Shown piece after piece: positions 28,124 to 36,210 of a DNA stretch of 64,000 bases. The DNA lies in assembly GCF_026340305.1 (NCBI RefSeq), contig NZ_JAPEPI010000001.1, forward strand, positions 2,418,001 through 2,482,000, in the 5' to 3' direction. Within the stretch, counting starts at the first letter, position 1. Every line of letters starts with the position of its first letter. Below the pieces are notes generated by a model that did no database searches, was not told where the DNA came from, and worked only from the letters and a program-made list of their open reading frames with translations. Made by a program: the position numbers and the translations under genes. This DNA comes from Streptomyces sp. NBC_01381 (GTDB lineage Bacteria; Actinomycetota; Actinomycetes; Streptomycetales; Streptomycetaceae).

Positions 28124-28860
28124 CCGCCCCGGTCTTCGTCGTCGAGCACTTCGACGCGGGTGGCGAAGGACGCTACGTACTCGATGGTCCCGAAGGGCGG
28201 CACGCCGTCTCCGTGAAGCGGCTGAACCCCGGTGAGGAGCTTGTCCTCACCGACGGCGCCGGGCGATGGGCGGACTGCGTGGTCCTCGAAACCGAGGGCA
28301 AGGACCGGCTGATCGTGCGGATGGATGCCGTACGGGAAGAGGCTCCCGAGGAGCCCCGGATCACGGTCGTGCAGGCGCTGCCCAAGGGCGACCGCGGTGA
28401 ACTCGCCGTGGAGACCATGACGGAGACCGGCGTCGACGCGATCGTGCCCTGGTCGGCGTCCCGCTGCATCACGCAGTGGAAGGGCGAGCGCGGGCTCAAG
28501 GCGCTCGGCAAGTGGCGGGCCACGGCGCGCGAGGCGGGCAAGCAGTCGCGCCGGGTGCGTTTCCCGGAGGTCGCGGACGCGGCGACGACCAAGCAGGTCG
28601 CGGCGCTGCTCGCGGAGGCGGACCTCGCCGCCGTCCTGCACGAGGAGGGCAGCGAACCCCTATCCACGGCGCAGCTTCCGGCGGCCGGGCACATCGTCCT
28701 CGTGGTCGGCCCCGAGGGCGGCGTCTCCCCGGACGAGCTCGCGGCCTTCGCCGCCGCGGGGGCGAAGCCGTACCGCCTGGGGCGTAGCGTGTTGCGAACA
28801 TCGACCGCGGGGACGGCGGCGGCCGCACTGCTCCTCGGGCGCACGGGCCGCTGGTCCTGA
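28120..28860 (+). CDS. rsmE: 16S rRNA (uracil1498-N3)-methyltransferase
   Basis: The protein is 246 aa with a PUA-like N-terminus (YVLDGPEGRHAVSVKRLNPG) and a SPOUT trefoil-knot domain with VVGPEGGVSPDELAAF and LGRSVLRTSTAGTAAAALL, which bind S-adenosylmethionine. It methylates U1498 of 16S rRNA. It is coupled to the nitronate monooxygenase through an ATGA overlap; the usual partner of rsmE elsewhere is prmA or dnaJ, and dnaJ is indeed close by. Confidence 0.94.
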   Translation: MTAPVFVVEHFDAGGEGRYVLDGPEGRHAVSVKRLNPGEELVLTDGAGRWADCVVLETEGKDRLIVRMDAVREEAPEEPRITVVQALPKGDRGELAVETMTETGVDAIVPWSASRCITQWKGERGLKALGKWRATAREAGKQSRRVRFPEVADAATTKQVAALLAEADLAAVLHEEGSEPLSTAQLPAAGHIVLVVGPEGGVSPDELAAFAAAGAKPYRLGRSVLRTSTAGTAAAALLLGRTGRWS

Positions 28861-28886
28861 ACCCCCGCACAAGGCAGGGGGATGCC

Positions 28887-29144
28887 ATGGAACTGGCCCA
28901 AGTGCGGCTGCTCGTATCGGACTTCAGCGCCTGCTACCACTTCTACGCCGACGTCCTCGGCCTCAAGCCGCAGTCGGGGGCGGTGGACGGACCGTACGAG
29001 AAATTCAGTCCGGCGATCGGCTCCGCGGGGATCGCTCTCCAGGACCGCTCGATGATGGCTCAACTCCTGGGCGAACTGCGGGGTCTCAAGGACCCGGAAG
29101 GGAACTTGGTGGAGCTGCAGGAGTGGCTGCTGCTGCGCGGCTGA
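28887..29144 (+). CDS. VOC/glyoxalase-fold protein with internal deletion
   Basis: The protein is 85 aa, where homologues have about 120-130. The first 60 residues are a normal first half (MELAQVRLLVSDFSACYHFY, VLGLKPQSG, then SPAIGSAGIALQDRSMMAQL). The sequence then jumps directly to the last strand (LKDPEGNLVELQEWLLLRG). Roughly 45 residues holding the second-module start and its metal-ligand strands are absent while the frame is kept. This cannot make a full VOC module. It may be a decaying gene that still looks intact. The reverse gene at 29086 overlaps its end. Confidence 0.75.
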   Translation: MELAQVRLLVSDFSACYHFYADVLGLKPQSGAVDGPYEKFSPAIGSAGIALQDRSMMAQLLGELRGLKDPEGNLVELQEWLLLRG

Positions 29145-29523
29145 GGGCACCCTCCAGCAGCGGCCAGCCGTCCACTTCTTGCCGGCCCGCGCCTTCGCCG
29201 GGCAGCAGTCCCCGTGCCGTCGCCTCGTCGACGAGCAGCCGGACGGATCCGGGCTCGTAGAGGTTGAGCCACTTCCGGTCGTCGTTCTCGGTCATGTCCA
29301 CCAGCGATCCGTACTCCCAGGAGCCCTCGGAGATGACGCGACCGGGCCCCGCCCGGAACACGATCGCCGTACGGAACCGGCCGCCCTCGCGGTACAGGGA
29401 CAGGACATGACGGCAGTCCGGGCCGCCGACGCCGGTGGCGCTGTCGTGGCGGTGCCGGAACGACCACAGGTAGGTGGTGCGGTCGTCGACGACAAGGCGC
29501 CGGAGCCTGCGGTCGTTTCCCAT
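29086..29523 (-). CDS. Conserved hypothetical protein of unknown function
   Basis: The protein is 145 aa. I do not recognise the family. Residues 1-110 have normal composition with a beta-rich pattern (TTYLWSFRHRHD, CRHVLSLYREGGRFRTAIVF, WEYGSLVDMTENDDRKWLNL) and look like a real domain. The last 20 residues (an Ala/Pro/Ser-rich tail) are encoded by the antisense strand of the VOC gene and are probably an accident of a late stop codon. No signal peptide or membrane segment is seen. The 59-bp convergent overlap with the deleted VOC gene suggests the two ends were rearranged together. Confidence 0.7.
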   Translation of the reverse strand: MGNDRRLRRLVVDDRTTYLWSFRHRHDSATGVGGPDCRHVLSLYREGGRFRTAIVFRAGPGRVISEGSWEYGSLVDMTENDDRKWLNLYEPGSVRLLVDEATARGLLPGEGAGRQEVDGWPLLEGALSRAAAATPAAPPSSLPGP

Positions 29524-29603
29524 GCGGGGAGGCTACGACTGTTTCCCGGAGTGGACGCAAAGGGGTCTACCGTCAGGCGGCTTGTGGTGGCACTCTGCCG
29601 CCT

Positions 29604-30263
29604 ATGGGGGCATTGAGGCGCTTACGGGATCGTGCGGTGGTCGTGCGCGGGCGGCGTCGGCGGGTGCTGTACGCCGTCGCGCTGGCGGGGGCCGCGGTGG
29701 TCGGGGGCGCCGCGTGCGATCCCGTCGACGGGGGCATGAACACCGCGTCCATCGCGATCACCACCGACGAGATGGCGACGAAGGAACTGGAGCGGCAGCA
29801 CCTCGACGTGCTGTGGATCAGCTGCACCGCCCGTTTCAAGGACAAGGTCACCCCGTCCAGCGGGGATCGGGACCACGAGGCCGTCGCCCATGTCGACTGC
29901 CAGGGGCAGGCCAGGAAGGGCAAGGGGTCCGACGACACCAGTGACATCACCGTCAAGGGGACCGTCTGGTCCGTCGTCGACGGGCACTGCGTACGCGGGA
30001 ACCTGACCGCCAAGGTCGACGGCAAGGAGTGGTTCCGGGTGGACGTGCTCGGCGACTGCTCCGGGGGTGACGACGGCAACGGCAATGGCGGCAACAACAA
30101 CGGCGGCAACGACAACGGTGGCGGCGGTGACCACGGCGGTGACGAGCCGACCCAGGCCCCGACGTCCCATCAGCCGCCCGCGCCCACCGTCACGGTGACC
30201 GTCACGCCCGATCCGCCGCCCGCGACTCCCGCCCCGACGTGCTCGTGCTTCAAGGGCAAGTGA
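29604..30263 (+). CDS. Probable secreted lipoprotein with Gly/Asn and Pro/Thr-rich tail
   Basis: The protein is 219 aa. It has a basic N-terminus rich in Arg, a hydrophobic core (VLYAVALAGAAVVGGAAC) and Cys at about residue 38, fitting a lipoprotein signal, although the -3 residue is Gly rather than Leu. The folded part (about 45-150) contains CTARFKDKVTP, HVDCQGQARKG, GHCVRGNLTAKVDGKEWF and a further Cys, giving possible disulfides. It has a DUF4333-like look, which I hold loosely. After it comes a GGNGNGG-type linker and a PPAPTVTVTVTPDPPP tail ending CSCFKGK. A surface-exposed location is likely. Its role is unknown. Confidence 0.8.
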   Translation: MGALRRLRDRAVVVRGRRRRVLYAVALAGAAVVGGAACDPVDGGMNTASIAITTDEMATKELERQHLDVLWISCTARFKDKVTPSSGDRDHEAVAHVDCQGQARKGKGSDDTSDITVKGTVWSVVDGHCVRGNLTAKVDGKEWFRVDVLGDCSGGDDGNGNGGNNNGGNDNGGGGDHGGDEPTQAPTSHQPPAPTVTVTVTPDPPPATPAPTCSCFKGK

Positions 30264-30272
30264 TCCAAAACG

Positions 30273-30302
30273 CTGACCGGCTCCGCCGCACCTGCTTAGG
30301 CT
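30273..30302 (+). promoter_or_regulatory. Leaderless promoter of the tricorn protease gene
   Basis: CTGACC (30273-30278) and TAGGCT (30297-30302) have 18-bp spacing. The -10 ends 6 nt before GTG 30309 and no ribosome site exists. Confidence 0.6.
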
Positions 30303-30308
30303 GGCCGT

Positions 30309-33300
30309 GTGACACTGACTGGGCACCCTGCGTATCTTCGGTTTCCGCATCTGCGCGGCGAGTTGGTCGCCTTCACCGCTGAGGACGACGTCTGGGTCGC
30401 TCCCCTCGACGGCGGCCGGGCATGGCGCGTCAGCGCCGACAACATGCCGGTGAACCACCCCCGCATCTCCCCGGACGGCACGACCATCGCCTGGACGTCC
30501 ACACGGGACGGCGCCCCCGAGGTGCATGTCGCCCCGGTCGACGGCGGATCCTCCAAGCGCCTCACGTACTGGGGGAGTTCGCGTACGTCGGTGCGGGGCT
30601 GGACCCCGGACGGGCAGGTCCTCGCGGTCAGCACGTACGGCCAGGCATCGCTGCGCCGCAGCTGGGCGCGGGCCGTCCCGCTGGACGGCGGGCCCGCCGA
30701 CACGCTGCCGTACGGACTGGTCGGCGATGTCGCGCACGGCCCGCGGGACGGTCAAGTCCTGCTGCTCTCCGCGCCGATGGGGCGCGAGGCCGCCTGGTGG
30801 AAGCGGTACCGGGGCGGCACGGCGGGGAAGCTGTGGATCCGGCGTGGCGGCGCCGGTGACGAGGGCGGCGACGACCGCTTCGTACGCGTCCATGAAGAGC
30901 TCGACGGGAACATCGAGTACCCGCTGTGGGTGGGGGAGCGCATCGCCTTCCTCTCCGATCATGAGGGCGTCGGGGCCGTCTACTCCTCGCTGCCGGACGG
31001 GTCCGATCTGCGCAGGCATACGGGGGTCGACGGTTTCTACGCCCGGCATGCCGCCACCGACGGCACGCGTGTCGTCTACGCGTCCGCGGGTGAACTCTGG
31101 CTCCTGGACGACCTGGTGGACGCCGAGCCGCGCCGCATCGACATCCGCCTCGGCGGCCAGCGCACCGACCTCCAGCCGTTCCCCGTGAGCGCGGCGCGCT
31201 GGTTCGGCGCCGCCGCTCCCGACCACACCGGACGCGGCAGTGCCGTCTCCGTGCGCGGCGGCGTGCACTGGGTGACGCACCGCGAGGGTCCTGCCCGCGC
31301 CCTCGCCGTCGAGCACGGGGTGCGCGCACGGCTGCCGCGCACGTTCCGCGTCGACGGCGAGGAACACGTCGTCTGGGTGACGGACGCGGAGGGCGACGAC
31401 GCGCTCCAGTTCGCGCCCGCCACGGGGCTCGCGCCGGGCGCCACGCCGCGCAGGATCGCCGCCGGGCAGCTGGGCCGGGTGCTCGGGCTCGCCGTGGCGC
31501 CCGACGGCAGCCGGGCCGCCGTCGCCTCGCACGACGGGCGTGTGCTGCTCGTCGAGCGGGAGAGCGGCGAGGTGCGCGAGGTCGACCGCGGGGAGCACGG
31601 CGACGCCACCGGTCTTGTCTTCTCGCCGGACTCGGCCTGGCTCGCCTGGTCGCACCCGGGGCCGCGTCCGCTGCGCCAGCTGAAGCTGGCGAACACGGCA
31701 GACCTCTCGGTGTCCGAGGCGACTCCGCTGCGATTCCGTGACTACGCACCCGCGTTCACCCTCGACGGGAAGCACCTGGCGTTCCTGTCCGCGCGCTCCT
31801 TCGACCCCGTCTACGACGAGCACGTCTTCGACCTCGCCTTCGTCGGCGGATCGCGGCCCTACCTGATCACGCTGGCCGCCACCACGCCATCGCCCTTCGG
31901 GCCGCAGCGTCACGGGCGGCCCTTCGAAGCGCCCGACAAGGACGAGACTCCGGACAGCGAGGGCGCTCCCGTCACCCGGATCGACCTCGACGGGCTCGCC
32001 GACCGCATCGTGCCCTTCCCCGTCGAAGCCGCCCGCTACTCCACGCTGCGGGCCGCCAAGGACGGCGTCCTGTGGCTGCGGCACCCCGTGCGCGGAGTCC
32101 TCGGCGCCTCCCGCGCCACCCCGTCCGATCCCGACCCGCAGACCGAGCTCGAACGCTACGACCTCGTACAGCAGCGCATCGAGGAACTGGCGTCGGATGC
32201 CGACCACTTCTCCGTCAGCGGGGACGGCAAGCGGGTGCTGCTGTGGGTCGACGGCAAGCTGAAGGTCGTGCCGAGCGACCGGCGCGCCTCCGGCGACGAG
32301 AACTCCGACTCCAACATCACCGTCGACCTCACCCGGGTCCGCCAGACCGTCGACCCCGCCGCCGAATGGCGCCAGATGTACGACGAGGCCGGGCGGCTCA
32401 TGCGGGACAACTTCTGGCGGCCGGACCTGGGCGGGATCGACTGGGACGGCGTACTCGACCGCTACCGGCCGGTGCTCGACCGCGTCGCCACGCACGACGA
32501 CCTCGTCGACCTGCTGTGGGAAGTCGCGGGAGAGCTCGGCACGTCGCATGCGTACGTCTTCGGGGGCGGGGCCTGGGGGACTCCCGCGGTGCGGCAGGGG
32601 CTGCTCGGGGCGGATGTCTCGCGGGGCACGGACGGTGCGTGGCGGATCGACCGGATCCTGCCCTCCGAGACGTCGGACCCCGCCGCCCGTTCGCCGCTCG
32701 CCGCTCCCGGGGTCGCGGTGCGGGCCGGCGACGCGCTGCTCGCCGTCGCGGGGCGGCCGGTCGATCCGGTGACGGGTCCTGGGCCCTTGCTCGTGGGTAC
32801 GGCGGGCAAGCCCGTCGAGCTGACCGTGTCGCCCGCGGGGGGAGGCGATCCGCGGCACGCGGTGGTCGTCCCCGTCGATGACGAGGAGCCGTTGCGGTAC
32901 CACGCGTGGGTCGTGGACCGGCGGGCGTACGTCCACGAGCGGTCCGGCGGGCGGCTCGGCTATCTCCACGTGCCGGACATGCAGGCCCCTGGCTGGGCGC
33001 AGATCCACCGGGACCTGCGGGTGGAGGTGGCCAGGGACGGCCTCGTGGTGGACGTACGCGAGAACCGTGGCGGGCACACGTCGCAGCTGGTCGTGGAGAA
33101 GCTCGCCCGGAAGATCGTGGGCTGGGACCTGCCGCGCGGCGCGCAGCCGTACAGCTACCCGGCGGACGCGCCCCGCGGGCCGGTCGTCGCCGTCGCCAAC
33201 GAGTTCTCCGGTTCCGACGGGGACATCGTGAACGCGGCGATCAAGGCGTTGGGGATCGGGCCCGTGGTGGGGACGCGGACGTGGGGCGGGGTGATCGGCA

Positions 33301-33542
33301 TCGACAGCCGGTACCGCCTGGTGGACGGGACGTTGGTGACGCAGCCGAAGTACGCGTTCTGGCTCGAGGGGTACGGGTGGGGCGTCGAGAACTACGGCGT
33401 GGACCCGGACGTGGAGGTGGTGACGACACCGGAGGACTACGCGTCCGGCGCGGACCCTCAACTGGACGAGGCAATTCGCTTGGCGCTGGCGGCACTGGAG
33501 ACGACCCCGCCAAAGACGGCACCGGAGCTGCCGGGGACGTGA
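30309..33542 (+). CDS. Tricorn-type protease (S41 family)
   Basis: The protein is 1077 aa, full length for tricorn. The first 640 residues are beta-propeller repeats (for example WRVSADNMPVNHPRISPDGT and VFSPDSAWLAWSHPG) that guide peptides. A C1 helical domain, a PDZ domain (about 760-850) and the C2 catalytic domain follow. The catalytic set is visible: S746-H747 in LGTSHAY, nucleophile S969 in NEFSGSDGD and E1027 in GWGVENYG, close to the numbering of the archaeal enzyme. It trims peptides released by the proteasome in the cytoplasm. GTG is the start, with a leaderless promoter 6 nt upstream. Confidence 0.95.
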   Translation: MTLTGHPAYLRFPHLRGELVAFTAEDDVWVAPLDGGRAWRVSADNMPVNHPRISPDGTTIAWTSTRDGAPEVHVAPVDGGSSKRLTYWGSSRTSVRGWTPDGQVLAVSTYGQASLRRSWARAVPLDGGPADTLPYGLVGDVAHGPRDGQVLLLSAPMGREAAWWKRYRGGTAGKLWIRRGGAGDEGGDDRFVRVHEELDGNIEYPLWVGERIAFLSDHEGVGAVYSSLPDGSDLRRHTGVDGFYARHAATDGTRVVYASAGELWLLDDLVDAEPRRIDIRLGGQRTDLQPFPVSAARWFGAAAPDHTGRGSAVSVRGGVHWVTHREGPARALAVEHGVRARLPRTFRVDGEEHVVWVTDAEGDDALQFAPATGLAPGATPRRIAAGQLGRVLGLAVAPDGSRAAVASHDGRVLLVERESGEVREVDRGEHGDATGLVFSPDSAWLAWSHPGPRPLRQLKLANTADLSVSEATPLRFRDYAPAFTLDGKHLAFLSARSFDPVYDEHVFDLAFVGGSRPYLITLAATTPSPFGPQRHGRPFEAPDKDETPDSEGAPVTRIDLDGLADRIVPFPVEAARYSTLRAAKDGVLWLRHPVRGVLGASRATPSDPDPQTELERYDLVQQRIEELASDADHFSVSGDGKRVLLWVDGKLKVVPSDRRASGDENSDSNITVDLTRVRQTVDPAAEWRQMYDEAGRLMRDNFWRPDLGGIDWDGVLDRYRPVLDRVATHDDLVDLLWEVAGELGTSHAYVFGGGAWGTPAVRQGLLGADVSRGTDGAWRIDRILPSETSDPAARSPLAAPGVAVRAGDALLAVAGRPVDPVTGPGPLLVGTAGKPVELTVSPAGGGDPRHAVVVPVDDEEPLRYHAWVVDRRAYVHERSGGRLGYLHVPDMQAPGWAQIHRDLRVEVARDGLVVDVRENRGGHTSQLVVEKLARKIVGWDLPRGAQPYSYPADAPRGPVVAVANEFSGSDGDIVNAAIKALGIGPVVGTRTWGGVIGIDSRYRLVDGTLVTQPKYAFWLEGYGWGVENYGVDPDVEVVTTPEDYASGADPQLDEAIRLALAALETTPPKTAPELPGT

Positions 33543-33573
33543 GCGAGCTGGACTTCCCTTGCTGTGGGCAGGC

Positions 33574-33647
33574 GTTCCGCAGGGCGGAACGTCTTTCCCG
33601 CCCACCCACCCGATTGCCCCGGGTAATCGGGCGGGCGGGCGGGAAAG
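33574..33647. repeat. Hairpin-rich dispersed repeat between tricorn and HIT genes
   Basis: GTTCCGC-AGG-GCGGAAC (33574-33590) is followed by a long hairpin, CTTTCCCGCCC (33593-33603) with GGGCGGGAAAG (33637-33647) and inner CCCGATT/AATCGGG. The motif GTGGGCAGGCGTTCCGC here (from 33564) recurs inverted near 48800-48823, and the GGGCGGGAAAG arm recurs in the 22.8-kb and 60.5-kb modules. It can act as a terminator for the protease gene. The remainder of the 33543-33773 gap shows no gene. Confidence 0.8.
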
Positions 33648-33773
33648 GCCCGTTCCAGGCGGGACCGCGGGGCGCAGCCCAGCGCTGCCGGGGGCGTGGA
33701 GGCGGCCAGGCGTGGGCGCAGCCCGGATAGCATGCGGGGGGCATAGTGAATCAGCTCGGACCGGAGGCGCCCC

Positions 33774-34127
33774 ATGGCGGGAGAACCGCAGGCAGACTGC
33801 CTGTTCTGCAAGATCGTCGCGGGTGACGTACCCGCGACCGTCGTGAAGGAGACGGAGACGACCGTCGCCTTCCGGGACATCAACCCGCAGGCCCCCACCC
33901 ACATCCTGGTCATCCCCAAGGTGCACTACGCGGACGCCGCCGCCCTCGCCGCCGCCGACCCCGCCATCGCCGCCGACCTCCTCCGCGAGGCCGGCGACGT
34001 CGCCGCCGAGGAGAAGGCGGAGAGCTACCGCATCGTCTTCAACACCGGCTCCGGCGCGGGCCAGACCGTCTTCCACGCGCACGCCCACCTCCTCGGCGGA
34101 CGCGGCCTCCAGTGGCCCCCGGGATAA
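33774..34127 (+). CDS. HIT family nucleotide hydrolase
   Basis: The protein is 117 aa with the histidine triad H101-A-H103-A-H105 in GQTVFHAHAHLLGG, and an N-terminal zinc-type CLFCKIVAGDVP. This is the HinT branch, which cleaves purine phosphoramidates such as AMP-lysine adducts. It begins with MAGEPQADC behind GGAGG at about 33761. RNase Z follows 6 bp after the stop, so the two form an operon. Confidence 0.95.
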   Translation: MAGEPQADCLFCKIVAGDVPATVVKETETTVAFRDINPQAPTHILVIPKVHYADAAALAAADPAIAADLLREAGDVAAEEKAESYRIVFNTGSGAGQTVFHAHAHLLGGRGLQWPPG

Positions 34128-34133
34128 CGCACC

Positions 34134-35042
34134 TTGTCCGTACGCGAATTGGTGGTCCTCGGCACCGCGAGCCAGGTCCCCACCCGGCACCGCAACCACA
34201 ACGGCTACGTCCTGCTCTGGGACGGGCAGGGAATCCTCTTCGACCCCGGCGAGGGCACGCAGCGGCAGATGCTGCGTGCCGGCATCGCCGCGCACGACCT
34301 GCACCGGATCTGTGTCACGCACTTCCACGGCGATCACTCGCTCGGTCTTCCCGGCGTCATCCAGCGGATCAATCTGGACCGGGTCCCGCATGACGTGACC
34401 GTCCATTTCCCGCGCTCGGGGCAGCACTTCTTCGACCGGCTGCGGTATGCCACCGCCTACCGCGAGTCGGTCGCGCTGATCGAGCAACCCGTCGACGGAA
34501 ACGGGCAGTTGGCCGTCTCCTCCTCCTTCGCGCTCGACGCCGTCCGGCTCTCGCACCCCGTCGAGTCGTTCGGCTACCGCATCGCCGAGCCCGACGGCCG
34601 GCGGATGCGGCCCGAGCTGCTCGCCGCGCGGGGGATCACCGGTCCGGACGTGGGACTGCTGCAGCGCGAAGGCGTACTGCGGGGCGTCGCGCTCGACGAG
34701 GTGAGCACCGTGCGGCGGGGGCAGCGGTTCGCCTTCGTCATGGACACCCGGCTGTGTGACGGCGTCTACGCCCTCGCGGAAGGGTGCGACATGCTCGTCA
34801 TCGAGTCGACCTTCCTGGATGAAGACGAGCAACTTGCCGTCGATCATGGGCACTTGACCGTGGGGCAGGCGACCCGTGTCGCCATGGAGTCCGGTGTCCG
34901 GCATCTCGTACTGACCCACTTCAGTCAGCGCTACCCCGACTCCCGCGTTTTCGAGCAGCAGGCCCGGGAGGCCGGGTTCGACGGTGAACTCACCGTCGCA
35001 CAGGACCTGTTGCGTGTACCCCTGCCCAAACGAACCACCTGA
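34134..35042 (+). CDS. rnz: Ribonuclease Z (tRNA 3' processing endonuclease)
   Basis: The protein is 302 aa from TTG 34134 ([20 protein letters not shown]). Metal ligands are in [10 protein letters not shown] (H63, H65, D67, H68), with further ligands in [13 protein letters not shown] and [13 protein letters not shown]. It removes tRNA 3' trailers. The TTG start is chosen because homology starts there and it leaves 6 bp after the HIT gene; a GTG two codons later in frame is possible. The adenosine/adenine deaminase gene begins 13 bp downstream. Confidence 0.92.
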   Translation: MSVRELVVLGTASQVPTRHRNHNGYVLLWDGQGILFDPGEGTQRQMLRAGIAAHDLHRICVTHFHGDHSLGLPGVIQRINLDRVPHDVTVHFPRSGQHFFDRLRYATAYRESVALIEQPVDGNGQLAVSSSFALDAVRLSHPVESFGYRIAEPDGRRMRPELLAARGITGPDVGLLQREGVLRGVALDEVSTVRRGQRFAFVMDTRLCDGVYALAEGCDMLVIESTFLDEDEQLAVDHGHLTVGQATRVAMESGVRHLVLTHFSQRYPDSRVFEQQAREAGFDGELTVAQDLLRVPLPKRTT

Positions 35043-35055
35043 GTGAGCCGCCGCC

Positions 35056-36057
35056 ATGCCCCTTCCCAAAGCCGAACTCCACCTCCACATCGAGGGGACG
35101 CTCGAGCCTGAACTGGCCTTCGCCCTCGCCGCCCGGAACGGCGTCACCCTGCCGTACGCCGACTCCGAAGAGCTCCGCAAGGCCTATCTCTTCGATGATC
35201 TGCAGTCTTTTCTCGATCTGTACTACGGGTTGATGGCTGTCCTGCTGACCGAGCGGGACTTCGAGGAGCTCGCCGACGCCTATCTGGCGCGCGCCGCCCG
35301 GCAGGGCGTGCGGCACGCGGAGATCTTCTTCGACCCGCAGGCGCACATGGCGCGCGGCGTCGGCATCGGCACCGTGGTGGAGGGGCTCGGGCGCGCCCTG
35401 GACCGCAGCGAGGAGCGGCACGGGATCTCGACCCGGCTCATCATGTGCTTCCTGCGGGACCAGTCCGCCGAGTCCGCCCTGGAGACGCTGGACGCCGCCA
35501 AGCCCCACCTCCACCGGATCGTCGGCATCGGGCTCGACTCCGCCGAGGTCGGGAATCCGCCCGCCAAGTTCCGCGAGGTGTACGAGGCGGCCGCCGCGCT
35601 CGGTCTGCGCCGGGTCGCGCACGCGGGCGAGGAGGGGCCGCCCGCGTACATCACCGAGGCCCTGGACGTCCTGGGCGTCGAGCGCATCGACCACGGGCTG
35701 CGGTGCATGGAGGACCCGGCGCTCGTGGAGCGGCTCGTGCGGGAGCGGGTGCCGCTCACGCTCTGCCCGCTGTCCAACGTCCGGCTGCGCGCCATCGACG
35801 TACTCGAAGAGCACCCGCTGGCCCGGATGATGGACGCCGGCCTCCTGTGCACGGTCAACTCCGACGACCCCGCGTACTTCGGCGGCTATGTCGGCGACAC
35901 CTTCCACGCCGTACGGGAAGCGCTCGGGATCGACCAGGAGCGGCTGCGGGAACTCGCGCGGAACTCGTTCGAGGCATCTTTCCTCGACAGGAGCGCGGAG
36001 GACGAGGCGCTGCGGGCGCGGTATCTCGCCGAGGTCGCCGATTATTCGTTCGACTGA
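35056..36057 (+). CDS. Adenosine/adenine deaminase family protein
   Basis: The protein is 333 aa. Zinc ligands are H9-x-H11 in ELHLHIEGTLE, AHAGEEGP for the third His and Glu general acid, and NSDDPAYFGGYV for the Asp pair. The NSDDPAYFGGY signature and the RHAEIFFDPQAH block are those of the adenine deaminase (type 2) subgroup, more than of classical adenosine deaminase (NTDDP and a longer lid). I therefore favour adenine to hypoxanthine conversion in purine salvage, with adenosine as the alternative. It is in one operon with HIT and rnz. No clear terminator follows before the mgt leader region. Confidence 0.9.
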   Translation: MPLPKAELHLHIEGTLEPELAFALAARNGVTLPYADSEELRKAYLFDDLQSFLDLYYGLMAVLLTERDFEELADAYLARAARQGVRHAEIFFDPQAHMARGVGIGTVVEGLGRALDRSEERHGISTRLIMCFLRDQSAESALETLDAAKPHLHRIVGIGLDSAEVGNPPAKFREVYEAAAALGLRRVAHAGEEGPPAYITEALDVLGVERIDHGLRCMEDPALVERLVRERVPLTLCPLSNVRLRAIDVLEEHPLARMMDAGLLCTVNSDDPAYFGGYVGDTFHAVREALGIDQERLRELARNSFEASFLDRSAEDEALRARYLAEVADYSFD

Positions 36058-36073
36058 TCGTCAGGGGCGGAGC

Positions 36074-36210
36074 TACGGTTCACGCATGGATTCCATCGCT
36101 CAGCTCTACGGCTGACACGGCCCTCATAGGCCCGGGCGCCCCGCGATCAGCGGCTGCGCCGGGCCGTCGTGTCCTCGTCCGCAGCAGTTGAATCACACGA
36201 AGGAATCTCC
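36074..36210 (+). promoter_or_regulatory. Candidate attenuator region upstream of the glycosyltransferase
   Basis: TACGGT (36074-36079) lies 6 nt before a nine-codon ORF, whose stop starts a set of competing hairpins. CGGCCC (36118-36123) can pair with GGGCCG (36161-36166). The same right arm can instead join GGCCCGG...CCGGGCC (36129 to 36165), with inner CCGC-GATCA-GCGG. GACA/TGTC extends the outer stem. AAGGA for mgt at 36200-36204 lies just downstream. The layout is like translation-coupled attenuation. It may also simply end the deaminase mRNA. Confidence 0.4.
36086..36115 (+). CDS. Candidate leader peptide of the glycosyltransferase gene (9 aa)
   Basis: ATG 36086 to TGA 36113-36115 codes for MDSIAQLYG. 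It would be translated from a leaderless mRNA because the -10-like TACGGT ends 6 nt upstream. Its stop overlaps the first arm of the hairpin set that precedes the mgt ribosome site. Short leaders of 8-20 residues control several macrolide-resistance genes by drug-dependent ribosome stalling, and the downstream gene is a macrolide-type glycosyltransferase. This peptide lacks the known stalling motifs I remember, such as Arg-Leu-Arg. The assignment is speculative. Confidence 0.3.
   Translation: MDSIAQLYG

Noticed and set aside
29622..35180. A very long open frame on the minus strand (over 1800 codons) opposite the tricorn to deaminase genes.
   Set aside because: It is a product of high GC and the lack of stops in the antisense frame. 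Its translation is low-complexity Arg/Gly/Val-rich with no homology, while the plus-strand genes are clearly real.
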